From: Platynereis dumerilii
Lineage: Eukaryota; Annelida; Polychaeta; Phyllodocida; Nereididae
NCBI GenBank assembly: GCA_026936325.1
Contig: JAPTHN010000007.1
Span: 23,089,974 to 23,153,973 of the forward strand
DNA length: 64,000 nt
Direction: 5' to 3'
A model generated the notes under the pieces. It ran no database searches. It saw only the letters and a program-made list of their open reading frames with translations, and had not been told where the DNA came from. Both the position numbers and the translations under genes were made by a program. Shown piece by piece: positions 31,601 through 37,864 of this stretch (within the stretch, counting starts at the first letter, position 1; each line of letters begins with the position of its first letter).

Positions 31601-34144
31601 GGATAGGAATAGGTTCTAACATTTTGTAACCCGAATAGTGCATATTGGTCATGTTTCAATGCTTATTGATAATATTATTTCATGTAAATTTGTGCGAAAT
31701 GTGAGTCTGATAATGACTGTGAAACCTTATATGTACTTAATAACCGGGTGCTGTTGCTGCTAATGTGTCCAGTCATAATTTTGGTCTGATTTGGATATTA
31801 TGGATTATGTGGAAAAAAAAAAAAATTATTTTCTTTATGTTGACAATGTTTTTCCTAACTTTAAAACTTCTAACTTGTTTGTGGTCCGCTTCTTTGCTCA
31901 GTAACGGGGCTGCTATGTCACATGAGTCTCACCAATTCTCACCATCTCTCACCGATTCTCACCGTTTCTCACAGCATGGTCTCGCCATGTCCAAAGCAAG
32001 CAATCGTATCAGAACTCTTCATATATTCACAAGTATATGAGTAGTCAGGCACACTTCCTATGTTCACCCAGAAAATATCCACTTGGTTTAGTCTCACCAT
32101 AGCGAGTGTCATTATTAATGGGTTTGTTCGACTGTGTGGCTCTTTTTCTACTATTTTTTTGTTAATTCATAGATCTTTTATATAATATTTTTATATTCAA
32201 TTGTACGTTTCATTAAATTCTTATTCGTTTTATCACATCTACTTTCTTATATCACTAGATATTAAGTATTTTACGCATTTGCAAAGTACAAAATATATCA
32301 TTATATGCATCTATACCATAATGAAAAATAAGATTTGTGCAAATACAGCTACAACACAATGTGATGTCTTTTGTCATGTGTGTATTTTGTTTACTTCTTA
32401 GAATAAAGTCTTCGTCATATTGCGATTTATAGTGCCAATGACTTAATATGAAATAAGTATGATATCGTAATAGTATGCATTATATTTCATATCACTGAGT
32501 TGTCATATAAATTGGATTGTGGCATAAAATTATTACTGAGAATAGTCAAAGTTTAGCTTGTTTAAAGAAATATTGCTATTAATATTTGGACCTCAATTAT
32601 TATAGATTGCAGGTTTCTTAATGCATCAGTTGGTAACCACTTGTACAATGACTATTGCAGGGTTGTCACGGTCACCCCCAGGCGAATATACCCAGGACAT
32701 TCCACCCCGACACACAGGACAGGGACTGCACCACAGCGGTCCGCCAATTCTGCCCCCTCACCTCCTCCAGGTCATTCTGAACAAGGAGACTTCCATGCAT
32801 GTGAGTCAATAACAACAGATGCTTATTTCAACATGAGACGTTAAATTGGCGGCCCCTTGTATCAGTGTCTATGCTGGGCAAGTTAAAGATCCCTCACATG
32901 GGGTAAATGTGTAACATGTTGAGAACTCCCGCTCTCTTTCTCTCATCTCATCAATCAACCCTCGTGAGCACCCAGAACTGGGCTTAGAGGGCTGCACTTA
33001 CCATATCTATCTATCTATCTTTGTTCTGTCTTGGGGCAGACAAACATCTGGCTAGACAGCTTGACCCATATGCCAATTAGGCCTACAATCGAAATTCAAT
33101 CACTGGTATCATTGTCTCAATGTTACCAATTTTTGAAACCATTAACGTGTGACAATTTCAGATTGCTTGGAAGATTTTTTTTTCCTTCCAATTGCAATAA
33201 CATTGCAGTCAGTTTGTGTGTACCATATATATCTGAAATTATATTTTTTGACACTAGGCTGTTGCAGGGGCGTAAACCACAAACAAACAAATATTGACAC
33301 TAGGCTACCATTAGATAAAATGAAAGTTTTTATGCCTCCAGAAGTGGATAATTCATCAATATGGAAGTCATCGCTATTTCATCGCCAAATTTATCAGCCA
33401 AACATTAAATGTTTTTATCTGGTCATTCAATTGATTGTTTGTTTCTTTTCAGTGTGAACCAACATTATTACCAGAACCCAACCATGTTATGTTAAATCAT
33501 CTCTATGCATTGTCAATAAAGGTGAGTTTCGTTGGTGATTAGTTTGTCTTGCTGAAGATCCATAAATCTCACTGTTTTATGTATCAATTTCGATGTTGTA
33601 GCTATTCCATTTATACATTCAATCTGTCACTGAAGTTAGTCAGAGCTGTTACAGCTATAATATCTGGTCTTTGGTCGTGCTATGGCTTAGTTAACTGCAA
33701 ATAGAATTCTTGTATTGAAGTATTTAGCACATTGTCATTAAAGGTTATATGGAGATATTGTTATCATTTAACTGTTAAATTATCTGACCTAATTAGCCTT
33801 CTAAGTGTATAAATATAGACTGTAAAGCTCAATCATCCATCCGTCTTAACTTCGGTTATTCCGCAGTTGATAATCTGTGCCACCTGGTGTTATTTAACAT
33901 CACCAATTTCTCTTGACTTGAGGTCTCTCTCGTAATGACAGTTTTCATTAAGATAAAAGGGTAGTCTCTTTGAAGTTCCAGTAGTTACAAGATATCTTAA
34001 TAGTTACTACATTATTTTATGACCTTTTCATAAATAGAGATTGACTATTTGTATTTGTTGTTTCAGGACGGAGTAATGGTACTTAGTGCAACTCATCGTT
34101 ATCGCAAGAAATATGTGACGACCCTTCTGTACAAACCCATCTGA
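3139..34144 (+). CDS. PRKAB: AMP-activated protein kinase subunit beta (whole gene, 7 constitutive-phase exons plus alternative exons)
   Basis: This is the regulatory and scaffold beta subunit of AMPK, the cytosolic energy-sensing kinase; it binds the alpha and gamma subunits and carries a glycogen-binding CBM48 domain. The coding segments are 3139-3228, 27878-28065, 28763-28856, then 29160-29274 or 29821-29941, 32661-32800, 33453-33521 and 34067-34144. Phases join exactly to give 257 residues (exon 4a) or 259 (exon 4b), against about 270 in vertebrates. Visible marks are [61 protein letters not shown] and the C-terminal [12 protein letters not shown]. The residues matching mammalian beta1 Trp100, Ser108, Lys126 and Trp133 are present. 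Exon 1 is inferred from phase and position. It starts MFK, so this form lacks the MGN N-myristoylation start usual in the family. The identity from exon 2 onward is certain. Confidence 0.93.
3229..4522 (+). other. AMPK beta intron 1, first part, nothing recognised
   Basis: AT-rich intron sequence following the exon 1 donor; the open frames at 3984-4457 show no coding features. Confidence 0.5.
4523..4873. repeat. GATA microsatellite split by a transposon
   Basis: A near-pure (GATA)n runs from about 4523 to 4641 and resumes at 4812-4873 on the far side of a 170-bp inserted element. The open frames with repeated ISLY residues on the - strand come from this repeat. Confidence 0.95.
4642..4811. 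mobile_element. hAT-like miniature element inside the GATA repeat
   Basis: Perfect 16-bp inverted ends CAGGGCCGTAGCCTGC / GCAGGCTACGGCCCTG enclose 170 bp with a G-run/C-run stem (GGGGGGGCAG...CTGCCCCCCCC). The target duplication is hidden by the repeat, but GATAGG occurs at both edges. It resembles in size and inner layout the element at 17081. Confidence 0.85.
4874..5818 (+). other. AMPK beta intron 1, nothing recognised
   Basis: AT-rich intronic sequence with short poly-T and poly-A runs; no feature recognised. Confidence 0.5.
5819..6158. mobile_element. hAT-like miniature element with CCTGRGGGGGGTACTCA ends
   Basis: Inverted ends CCTGAGGGGGGTACTCA / TGAGTACCCCCCCCAGG (16 of 17 pair) are flanked by an exact 8-bp duplication GTGCAGCC (5811-5818, 6159-6166). 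It is 340 bp and non-coding, with inner repeats of CAACTCTAGGA. Confidence 0.9.
6296..6760 (+). repeat. A/T-rich interspersed repeat, copy 1
   Basis: Begins at the palindrome TAGCCTGGCTCACCAGGCTA (6300-6319), continues through a unique-looking 120-bp head and then long degenerate T and A runs, ending near TTCGTGGTTATT. The same sequence recurs inside the tandem duplicate at about 9106-9524 and inverted at 14094-14572. Family unknown. Confidence 0.75.
6342..9105 (+). repeat. First unit of a 2764-bp tandem segmental duplication
   Basis: Everything from 6342 recurs 2764 bp later with only a handful of substitutions (for example ATATTGTCTGTCAACTC at 6342 and 9106; CAGGGAGGGGGGACC at 7081 and 9845). 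The unit contains the A/T-rich repeat, about 850 bp of plain intron sequence and a 13-bp minisatellite. At the junction the minisatellite (CACTG) runs straight into ATATTGTCTG. Confidence 0.95.
7600..9105 (+). repeat. 13-bp minisatellite GATGTCAGCCNST, array 1
   Basis: About 115 tandem copies of GATGTCAGC plus a four-base variable spacer (CACT, CGGT, CAGT, CGCT, TGGT). The core TGATGTCA differs by one base from the CRE palindrome TGACGTCA. A block of about 323 bp is repeated inside it (about 7830-8150 and 8151-8475). A few units are shortened to GGTCAGCC. Confidence 0.96.
9106..11560 (+). repeat. Second unit of the tandem segmental duplication
   Basis: It matches 6342-9105 at a constant offset of 2764 through about 8150, after which the minisatellite differs in length. 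It lacks the leading palindrome found at 6300, so the duplication started inside the A/T-rich repeat. Confidence 0.93.
10364..11665 (+). repeat. 13-bp minisatellite, array 2
   Basis: Same units and same order of variants as array 1, but with a single copy of the 323-bp block that is doubled there. The array fades into variant units at 11565-11660. Confidence 0.96.
11666..12411 (+). other. AMPK beta intron 1, nothing recognised
   Basis: AT-rich intron sequence with a short inverted repeat around 11870-11900 (TGACAGTTAC...GTAACTGTCA). No gene. Confidence 0.5.
11875..11900. repeat. Small perfect inverted repeat
   Basis: ATGACAGTTAC and GTAACTGTCAT face each other across a four-base AAGG loop. 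No regulatory meaning can be assigned. Confidence 0.6.
12416..12645 (-). pseudogene. Transposon-derived coding fragment with CxxC motif, copy 1
   Basis: On the - strand it encodes [36 protein letters not shown] and [20 protein letters not shown], ending in a stop. A near-identical copy lies inverted at 13905-14090. The FLEMA...VKCCYCG layout weakly recalls the start of a BED zinc finger as found in hAT transposases, but the distal His residues are not seen. It is probably a decayed DNA-transposon exon; the family is uncertain. Confidence 0.45.
12731..12990 (+). mobile_element. tRNA-derived SINE
   Basis: The head carries an A-box-like GGTTAGCTCAGTTGGTAAG and a B-box-like GGTTCGAATTC at tRNA spacing. 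The body contains GACGTGTCCTCCTCCTG and TAGCTTACCATAGTT, shared in variant form with the copy at 16759. The tail CTCTAAGCCCGGTTGTGG matches, in inverse, the element at 32845-33019. Confidence 0.75.
13062..13838. mobile_element. TTAA-targeting (piggyBac-like) non-autonomous element, copy 1
   Basis: Inverted ends GGTGGCTCGCTAC / GTATCGAGCCACC are flanked on both sides by TTAA (13058-13061, 13839-13842), the target duplication used by piggyBac-type elements. The 777-bp element has no transposase. A second copy lies at 54836-55646, colinear along its length. Confidence 0.88.
13905..14090 (+). pseudogene. Transposon-derived coding fragment, copy 2 (frameshifted)
   Basis: Inverted near-copy of 12416-12645: [17 protein letters not shown] and NAGEIVKST are readable. 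An indel in the TCTACTTTATGG stretch then shifts the frame, and the [11 protein letters not shown] part is in another frame. Silent differences between the copies (GCG/GCA, AAG/AAA) suggest the source was once under coding constraint. It abuts the A/T-rich repeat at 14094. Confidence 0.45.
14094..14572 (-). repeat. A/T-rich interspersed repeat, inverted copy
   Basis: Inverse of 6296-6760: it runs from AATAACCACGAGAAGAATG through the A-rich block and TAGCTACCCTAACAAACC to the palindrome TAGCCTGGTGAGCCAGGCTA (14546-14565). It is more diverged than the two tandem copies are from each other. Confidence 0.8.
14573..15539 (+). other. AMPK beta intron 1, nothing recognised
   Basis: Plain intron sequence. 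A short frame at 15078-15299 has no family match. Confidence 0.5.
15540..16019 (+). other. GC-richer stretch before the candidate alternative exon
   Basis: This stretch has a higher GC content than the surrounding intron and several overlapping open frames on both strands, none recognisable. It could be the 5' leader of an alternative transcript starting before 16035, or simply chance. Confidence 0.3.
16020..16115 (+). CDS. Candidate alternative AMPK beta exon (cassette or alternative first exon)
   Basis: The 96 nt from TTTCATCCAG| to TGG|GTAATT are open, encode 32 residues and are phase 0 on both sides, so they would fit between exons 1 and 2 without breaking the frame. The peptide contains [20 protein letters not shown] and ends FTWDW; it is strongly acidic, like the end of exon 1. 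An internal ATG at 16035 in good context (CAAAATGA) means it could also be an alternative first exon, with the GC-richer 15540-16019 as leader. The donor is mediocre. There is no homology support; this is inferred from splice sites and phase alone. Confidence 0.33.
16116..16758 (+). other. AMPK beta intron 1, nothing recognised
   Basis: AT-rich intron without recognisable repeats. Confidence 0.5.
16759..16978 (+). mobile_element. tRNA-derived SINE
   Basis: Head AGTTGTTCTAGTGGTAGTG with a B box GTTCGAATCC at 16815. The body contains CCTCATCGACGTGTCC and GATTAGCCTACCAAGTACC. The ending, AAGCCTTAATCATCCGTCCA, is shared with the fragment at 33788. Confidence 0.75.
17081..17252. mobile_element. 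hAT-like miniature element with CATAGGCGTAGGAG ends
   Basis: Perfect 14-bp inverted ends CATAGGCGTAGGAG / CTCCTACGCCTATG are flanked by an exact 8-bp duplication ATCTTCAT (17073-17080, 17253-17260). It is 172 bp long, with inner GGGGGGGCTGC / GCAGCC stems. Confidence 0.93.
17261..17752 (+). other. AMPK beta intron 1, nothing certain
   Basis: Intron sequence; 17560-17750 is GC-richer and may be an old SINE-like fragment, but no promoter boxes are clear. Confidence 0.4.
17753..17840. mobile_element. AGGCCA-ended foldback element, minimal hairpin copy
   Basis: Two arms of about 33 bp (AGGCCACACATAATTGATCT, then TTAGCTTC) are nearly perfect inverse copies around a loop of about 20 bases. At 88 bp the whole element is essentially one hairpin. 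Confidence 0.8.
17841..18755 (+). other. AMPK beta intron 1, nothing recognised
   Basis: Intron sequence with a few GATA-like repeats at 17900-18000. No gene. Confidence 0.5.
18756..18940. mobile_element. AGGCCA-ended foldback miniature element, copy 3
   Basis: Ends TTAGGCCAGACATAATTGAT and its inverse (TTGAATATGGCTGGCCTAA), with CTTCTCGGATC/GATCCGAGAAGC just inside. It is 185 bp and non-coding. Confidence 0.8.
18941..20329 (+). other. AMPK beta intron 1, nothing recognised
   Basis: Intron sequence; the open frames at 19306 and 19737 show no family features. Confidence 0.5.
20330..20480 (-). mobile_element. SINE tail fragment (antisense)
   Basis: AAAGATCCCATACATGG, TCAGTCAACCCTTGT and GGCTGTGGAGTGCTGCACT match, with changes, the antisense SINE at 32845-33019 and the inverse of the SINE body at 12900-12990. 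Confidence 0.5.
20950..21760. repeat. Diverged tandem units of about 185 bp inside the 6-kb element
   Basis: At least four units share GCCAATCTGA, then GCCCCCAGCTATGCCA, CTTCATCTTCCAA and AATCATAAAATTTGG at spacings of 185, 185 and 195 bp. Confidence 0.8.
23006..23760. repeat. 15-bp minisatellite CCACCCGACTCCTRT
   Basis: About 50 diverged copies of a 15-bp unit. Because 15 is a multiple of three and the unit has few stops, long frames open on both strands (HPTP repeats from 22990, STRLL repeats from 23063, DRSRV repeats on the - strand). These are by-products of the repeat, not evidence of a gene. Confidence 0.93.
26618..27137 (+). other. AMPK beta intron 1, nothing recognised
   Basis: Intron sequence between the 6-kb element and a SINE. 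Confidence 0.5.
27138..27320 (+). mobile_element. tRNA-derived SINE
   Basis: A G-run, then GTAGCATGCTAGGCTGCC and a B box GGGTTCGAATCC, followed by AGCTCTTGCCGGGTCACCTG; it is the same SINE type as 16759-16978. Confidence 0.72.
27321..27877 (+). other. AMPK beta intron 1, 3' end
   Basis: Intron sequence leading to the exon 2 acceptor. No other feature recognised. Confidence 0.5.
27878..28065 (+). CDS. PRKAB: AMPK beta exon 2: pre-CBM segment and first half of the CBM48
   Basis: Acceptor TGTATTTCAG and donor AAGAG|GTGAGT. The 188 nt enter in phase 0 and leave in phase 2. It encodes a Met-rich linker (EPMPRMRAS) and then the start of the glycogen-binding module, [20 protein letters not shown] followed by [11 protein letters not shown]. 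The Trp of DNW matches beta1 Trp100, a sugar-stacking residue. The codon for the serine matching beta1 Ser108, phosphorylated in mammals and important for drug activation, is split across the intron: AG here plus T from exon 3. Relative to vertebrates there is one extra Lys after the Trp. Confidence 0.95.
28143..28530. mobile_element. AGGCCA-ended foldback element interrupted by a hAT-like insertion
   Basis: TAGGCCATACTTAATTGATC at 28143 is the start of the family at 17753. The next family word, TTAGCTTCT, is split, reappearing at 28509 after a 338-bp inserted element. The far end of the outer element is diverged and its limit uncertain. Confidence 0.6.
28171..28508. mobile_element. hAT-like miniature element with CAGGGTTCCC ends
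   Basis: Inverted ends CAGGGTTCCCAC / GCGGGAACCCTG, with many GTCATGGAAA subterminal repeats on both sides. The flanks CTAGCT and TTAGCT are a probable diverged remnant of the target duplication. It is 338 bp, non-coding, and sits in AMPK beta intron 2. Confidence 0.82.
28763..28856 (+). CDS. PRKAB: AMPK beta exon 3: second half of the CBM48
   Basis: Acceptor TTGTGTTTCAG and donor AAAGGG|GTGAGG. The 94 nt complete the split Ser codon and encode [19 protein letters not shown], then [12 protein letters not shown]. The Lys of EYK matches beta1 Lys126 and the Trp of GQW matches Trp133; both contact glycogen in the mammalian domain structure. It leaves in phase 0, so either exon 4a or exon 4b can be joined. 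Confidence 0.95.
29160..29274 (+). CDS. PRKAB: AMPK beta alternative exon 4a (CBM end and C-interacting helix)
   Basis: The acceptor TTTCGTTGCCAG has a weak pyrimidine tract; the donor is AATG|GTAAGA. The 115 nt enter in phase 0 and leave in phase 1. The peptide begins [18 protein letters not shown], followed by [13 protein letters not shown]. It aligns without gaps to exon 4b (19 of the first 31 residues identical) and to human beta1 140-170. The position of beta1 Leu146 is Ser (SESGT) while Asn150 is kept. The helix [10 protein letters not shown] corresponds to the segment that packs on the kinase N-lobe in mammalian AMPK. It is more diverged from the vertebrate sequence than 4b. Confidence 0.88.
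29821..29941 (+). CDS. PRKAB: AMPK beta alternative exon 4b (CBM end and C-interacting helix)
   Basis: The acceptor GTGAATTTTTCAG is stronger than that of 4a; the donor TCTG|GTAAGA has the same six intron bases as 4a. The 121 nt enter in phase 0 and leave in phase 1. The peptide begins [18 protein letters not shown], followed by [13 protein letters not shown]. Leu and Asn stand where beta1 has the glycogen contacts Leu146 and Asn150, so this is the canonical version. It lies 546 bp after exon 4a. The differing C-terminal parts of 4a and 4b feed into the flexible linker before exon 5. Confidence 0.9.
29942..32660 (+). other. AMPK beta intron 4
   Basis: AT-rich 2.7-kb intron. A small TCTCACC-type tandem repeat lies at 31925-31975. 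I searched for a third copy of the [10 protein letters not shown] exon and saw none. Confidence 0.6.
32661..32800 (+). CDS. PRKAB: AMPK beta exon 5: linker and start of the C-terminal alpha/gamma-binding domain
   Basis: Acceptor GACTATTGCAG and donor ATGCAT|GTGAGT. The 140 nt enter in phase 1 and leave in phase 0. It encodes a Ser/Pro linker ([15 protein letters not shown]) and the signature [16 protein letters not shown], which begins the conserved C-terminal domain that holds the alpha and gamma subunits together. Its entry phase fits both 4a and 4b (each supplies one G, giving a Gly codon). Confidence 0.95.
32845..33019 (-). mobile_element. SINE, antisense, ending in a TATC repeat
   Basis: AAAGATCCCTCACATGGGG, CATCAATCAACCCTCGTGAG and GGGCTTAGAGGGCTGCACTT are the inverse of the SINE tail at 12900-12990. 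The TATC run at 33003-33020 would be the SINE 3' tail. It starts only 45 bp after AMPK beta exon 5. Confidence 0.6.
33453..33521 (+). CDS. PRKAB: AMPK beta exon 6: C-terminal domain core
   Basis: Acceptor TTTCTTTTCAG and donor AAAG|GTGAGT. The 69 nt are phase 0 on both sides. It encodes [20 protein letters not shown] followed by SIK, nearly the same as vertebrate AMPK beta in this segment. Confidence 0.96.
33788..33845 (+). mobile_element. SINE 3' fragment
   Basis: CTAATTAGCCTTCTAAGTG and CAATCATCCATCCGTCT match the end of the SINE at 16759-16978. Confidence 0.45.
34067..34144 (+). CDS. PRKAB: AMPK beta exon 7: C-terminus and stop
   Basis: Acceptor TTGTTGTTTCAG. The exon encodes [20 protein letters not shown] then LYKPI and TGA. 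Ending exactly at KPI is a family hallmark; these strands form the beta-sheet shared with the gamma subunit in the AMPK core. Confidence 0.96.
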   Translation, partial: DGVMVLSATHRYRKKYVTTLLYKPI

Positions 34145-34256
34145 GTCGACTGGAGCATCTCATTTGTCCTCCTGCCGTTCTGTGGTCGATAGCATATTCC
34201 GTACTTGTCAACTGTATAGCGGGACCTTCCAGTTGTGTACTGTGTACAACATTGTT

Positions 34257-34262
34257 AATAAA
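34257..34262 (+). terminator. Proximal poly(A) signal candidate, AMPK beta
   Basis: A canonical AATAAA hexamer 113 nt after the stop codon, followed by T-rich sequence. Use cannot be shown without transcript ends. Confidence 0.4.
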
Positions 34263-36329
34263 CTTGTTAAAGGAATCCACTTACAACAATTATATAACTT
34301 ATGAATTGTTGCGATGAAATAATTTGGTTCAATAATGTTGAAATTGAATATTCTGTGAAGGATGGCACATCATTACCACTATAATTTACCATGGCCACGT
34401 TTGGTTGGTAATCGCCATAGTAGAACTTTATTTTATCTGTTGGCTTTACTAAAGTTGTACATTAATACATGTATTGTAAATTAAACACGTCGTTTCAAGT
34501 ATAATGGCAAATTTTATATTACAGAAATTTACTATATTGTTGTAACACAAATACTGAAACTTCCTAAAGATAGAACTATAATTGAGTATGAACTTAATGA
34601 AGTAGTTTTCCTATCAGTTCAGAAGTTAATTTTAACTTGTGATGTACATAGAGACAGAATCCAGTTGTAATTTTGTAAATGATTATAATCGATAATTTAT
34701 GGTATCGATTGATGAATGGGCATTGTGAAAATGTTAATTGCATTTTATGTGAGTCAATATTTTAGTCTCCTTGTGTATTTTGTAACCTTGCAAGTTGCAT
34801 CAAGTGTTTGCTTGTTTTGTTCTATACGTTATGTTCTTCCGAGTCGTTATGTTTTTATGTTTTGTTAAAAAAGTATGTGAGGAACTGGTTGAATTTGAAG
34901 CCTTTTATTTTCTTGCATAAATGTTGCACATATCTAGTGAATTTTAAGTTGAAATATATTTTAGGATGTATTAATTCTAAATTATACACTTACTTAGGGT
35001 CGATTTGACTCTGAAAAGAATACAATTCTCAATTGATGTAAATTTTGGTATTTACATTGAGACAAAATATCCAGTAATTTAGGGAAAAGTATGTACTTAC
35101 ACAAAAACTATTAATTGCTCTTTTCGCACACATTTTTTATGTTTTGTTAAAATTTGTTGTTAAATTTATCTATTTTAAAAAATGTTTTAAATGAGTTAAA
35201 ACAACACAATGGGAACCAGTAATTTGAAATGCTTTGCATTGCGATTGTAAATGCGATTGTAAATGCTTGATTACTGAATGGAATGTATGCTTACCGGTAG
35301 ATGATGACATTTTTAACAGTTGGCGGGGATATACACCATGGTCGTGTTATGACAATGTATATATACATATAAGCACATCATAATTGTTAACTTGTATAGT
35401 ATTATTATATTTTTTGTTGTTCTAGGTTTATGACCATTTCATGAACTCGAAGTGAATTAATTCTGGGAAATATCCAAGGTCAGAAACAGATACTGTCCAT
35501 TTGAATGAAGATTTATTGTAAATTTGCAAAAGGATAATTTGCGAATAATTTTGAACTGTTTGAGATGTAATGTACACCACCCACTCGGCGCCTAGAGAAC
35601 GAAGTCCGAGTGATTTAGACTTACGTTTACAAAACCAATGAATTATGGACGCAAAGTTTGGAAAAGAAAATGTTTCATGAAACTACGTAAAAGTTGAAAT
35701 TAAAAAGAAAGAATTGATTAATCTGCAATCAAGAAAATCGAATGCCTTGTCTCTGTTGTATTTTGGAACTTCTGCACATAATTTATTAAATAGGCCAAGA
35801 ACAAAATGGTTTTGATCTGTCTTGGAGAGAGAATGGTTACTCTCCTCTTCAGAAGTTATCAGAACGGTGGTATTGGCCGTGTTCTAATCTTGAATTATGA
35901 CTTTATGAGACGTGTTAGCGACCAGGAGTTAGAATGAAATTCTCTTGGAAGTTTCCAGGGAAATTTTATCGTCAAGAGTAGCCCGAATCTCATTAAATTT
36001 GGAGGCCAACAAAACGCCATGTCTGCTTTCACGGCGAATAGCTTTGTTGTTGAGTCGAAGTATAGTTCTGCAGCTGAAGGGAATAAATTTTAAGAATCCT
36101 GTCAGTGAGTTTTAAAACTTGCAAATTACGCTAAGAATAAGGCTGAGCACTGCCAGCGCTTCACTGGTCTGGATTCTCCACACTGGTGACACCTGGTGTA
36201 TTTCCCTAATTCAGTAATTGCATATTTTGCTCATTCTATATGATCTGTCGCCCTGCTGCTTCAATATTCTACTTTCACTATCTGTCTACAAGTTGACCGC
36301 CATTTACTGCCACCTAGGGTGCAAAATTC

Positions 36330-36450
36330 GCGAGCTCCTGTGAGCGGTCAACAGAATTTGGATCAGTGGAAGAAACCAGGACAGTGTGGAAGAAACCAGG
36401 ACAGTTCCTAAATTTAGTGATGGTCTAGTTTATTTAAAAAAACTCTGCAA
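36330..36450 (+). repeat. Weakly duplicated block, copy 1
   Basis: GAGCGGTCAACAGAA and GTGGAAGAAACCAGGACAGT match 37450-37575 at roughly two thirds of positions. Translated, both read VEETRxV followed by DGxVY. Origin unknown. Confidence 0.35.
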
Positions 36451-36685
36451 GTGTCCTAATCTGACTTTGGTTGGCTTCAATTTTAAGCAAACAGCTTGTA
36501 AATATCAGAATAAGTTGGAACTATTTTCTATCATGGAGGATGTATACATTGTAGTTCACATATATTGCCAGTATAGAGGGGGCCACTTGTGGCATGGACA
36601 AGACATTTTGCTGAGTGTAACACAGCTTTTATGAAATTGTGAATTATATTATTGTCCTAGTTCATAAATCTCCATGAAGTTATAG

Positions 36686-36691
36686 AATAAA
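36686..36691 (+). terminator. Distal poly(A) signal candidate, AMPK beta
   Basis: A canonical AATAAA, followed by TTTTTGATATC and other T-rich sequence. It would give a 3' UTR of about 2.5 kb. Confidence 0.3.
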
Positions 36692-36700
36692 TACAATTGA

Positions 36701-37864
36701 GCCTTTTTGATATCACAAAGCAAAAACATCGGCTTTGTATTGACATGTGAATAAGTGAGAATGCATTCTTTTTGCACCCTTTTTTGACCACAATTTAACA
36801 TGCACTAAATGGCATAAGTAGATTGAATACCATCTAACTTCTGATGAGTAAAATCATCCCTTTCACAGGCAAAGTGTATGCTAAAGTTTCAAAACTTTCT
36901 TTTTGTCTCATGATTTCCAAACATTTTCATTCAAAGCAGTGGACTGGATATTTGCCAGCAACCATGCTTTGTGAAAGTAGTTTGGCGTAGTAATATGGAC
37001 AGCTGTTGTTTGACCTGATCTGGTGATCTGTCCAAAACAGATCAAATTATTGTTGACCCAATTCGATTTTCCAGGGACTGTCAGCATTCTGCTGCCACTT
37101 GACAGTCCCGAACAGAGACAGTTTCACTATGCAATTAAAATCCAACTACGCTGTCTTCTTCTTGACGGCTCAAAGTGCTGGCCACAGCCAGAGTATCCCA
37201 GAAATGGTCCTGCCCTCTGATGCTCAATCAAGAAATTATTCATGCAGCTCCACGCAGTATGCACAAAAATAGCAGTCACTTGTGGAGTACATTCAACATT
37301 GCTGATAGTGTGACCTTGCACGCAACAGAAACTCGCACAACTGTCTGAATTCAATTTGACCGCTGATTCATTGCCAGTGCTTCTTCCAGCCTTTGCAGAA
37401 CATAATGCTGCCACCCAGTGGGTAGTGTGCTATTCTGCAAGCTCAAGCGAGCGGTCCACAGAAAGTGAGTGTGAAAAACTAACAACTTTTGTCGAAGAAA
37501 CCAGGGCTGTTTCTGAGTGTGCTGATGGCTTTGTCTACTTCGTAAAGTCTTCGTTAGAGAATGTGACTGCCTGGTCTGACACAGGTTTAACTCAGTATTG
37601 AATAGAAACTTTGTGAATGCTACTGCAGCATACAAAACTTTGTGTCAGGTGGCAGCAGCAGGCAGTGCCAAGGAACAGAAGCCTCTCAACCAGTCCGGAG
37701 AGACAAGCACTACTCATTGTTGTAATATGAAGGTGCTGTCCAGGTAGTTCAGTACAACTCTTGATACATTCAGTTTTCACACACAGGCAAAAATGGCCTG
37801 ATGTGTAGAATTAACTAAGAAATAGAAATCTTCAGAAAAAGCATACATAATAAACAAGAAAAAC
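36701..37864. other. Unexplained spacer between the two converging genes
   Basis: About 1.1 kb between the most distal poly(A) candidates. The part 37040-37790 is richer in GC than its surroundings and opens an 81-codon frame at 37356 with no recognisable family. It shares a weak block with 36330-36450. I assign no function. Confidence 0.4.
37435..37580 (+). repeat. Weakly duplicated block, copy 2
   Basis: GAGCGGTCCACAGAA and GTCGAAGAAACCAGGGCTGT correspond to copy 1. It lies inside an 81-codon frame of unknown nature. Confidence 0.35.

Larger units (their letters stand above)
34145..36700 (+). other. AMPK beta 3' UTR and downstream AT-rich sequence
   Basis: AT-rich sequence without coding signal follows the stop codon. 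AATAAA hexamers occur at 34257-34262 (113 nt after the stop) and 36686-36691, so both a short and a long 3' UTR are possible. No other gene is seen. The last 400 bases take part in the weak duplication with 37.4-37.6 kb. Confidence 0.45.

Noticed and set aside
29275-32660. A third alternative copy of AMPK exon 4
   Set aside because: No further sequence resembling [10 protein letters not shown] with splice sites was seen in introns 4a-4b or 4.
37356-37601. 81-codon + strand frame between the two genes
   Set aside because: No recognisable family and no supporting splice or start context; listed only as part of a weak duplication.
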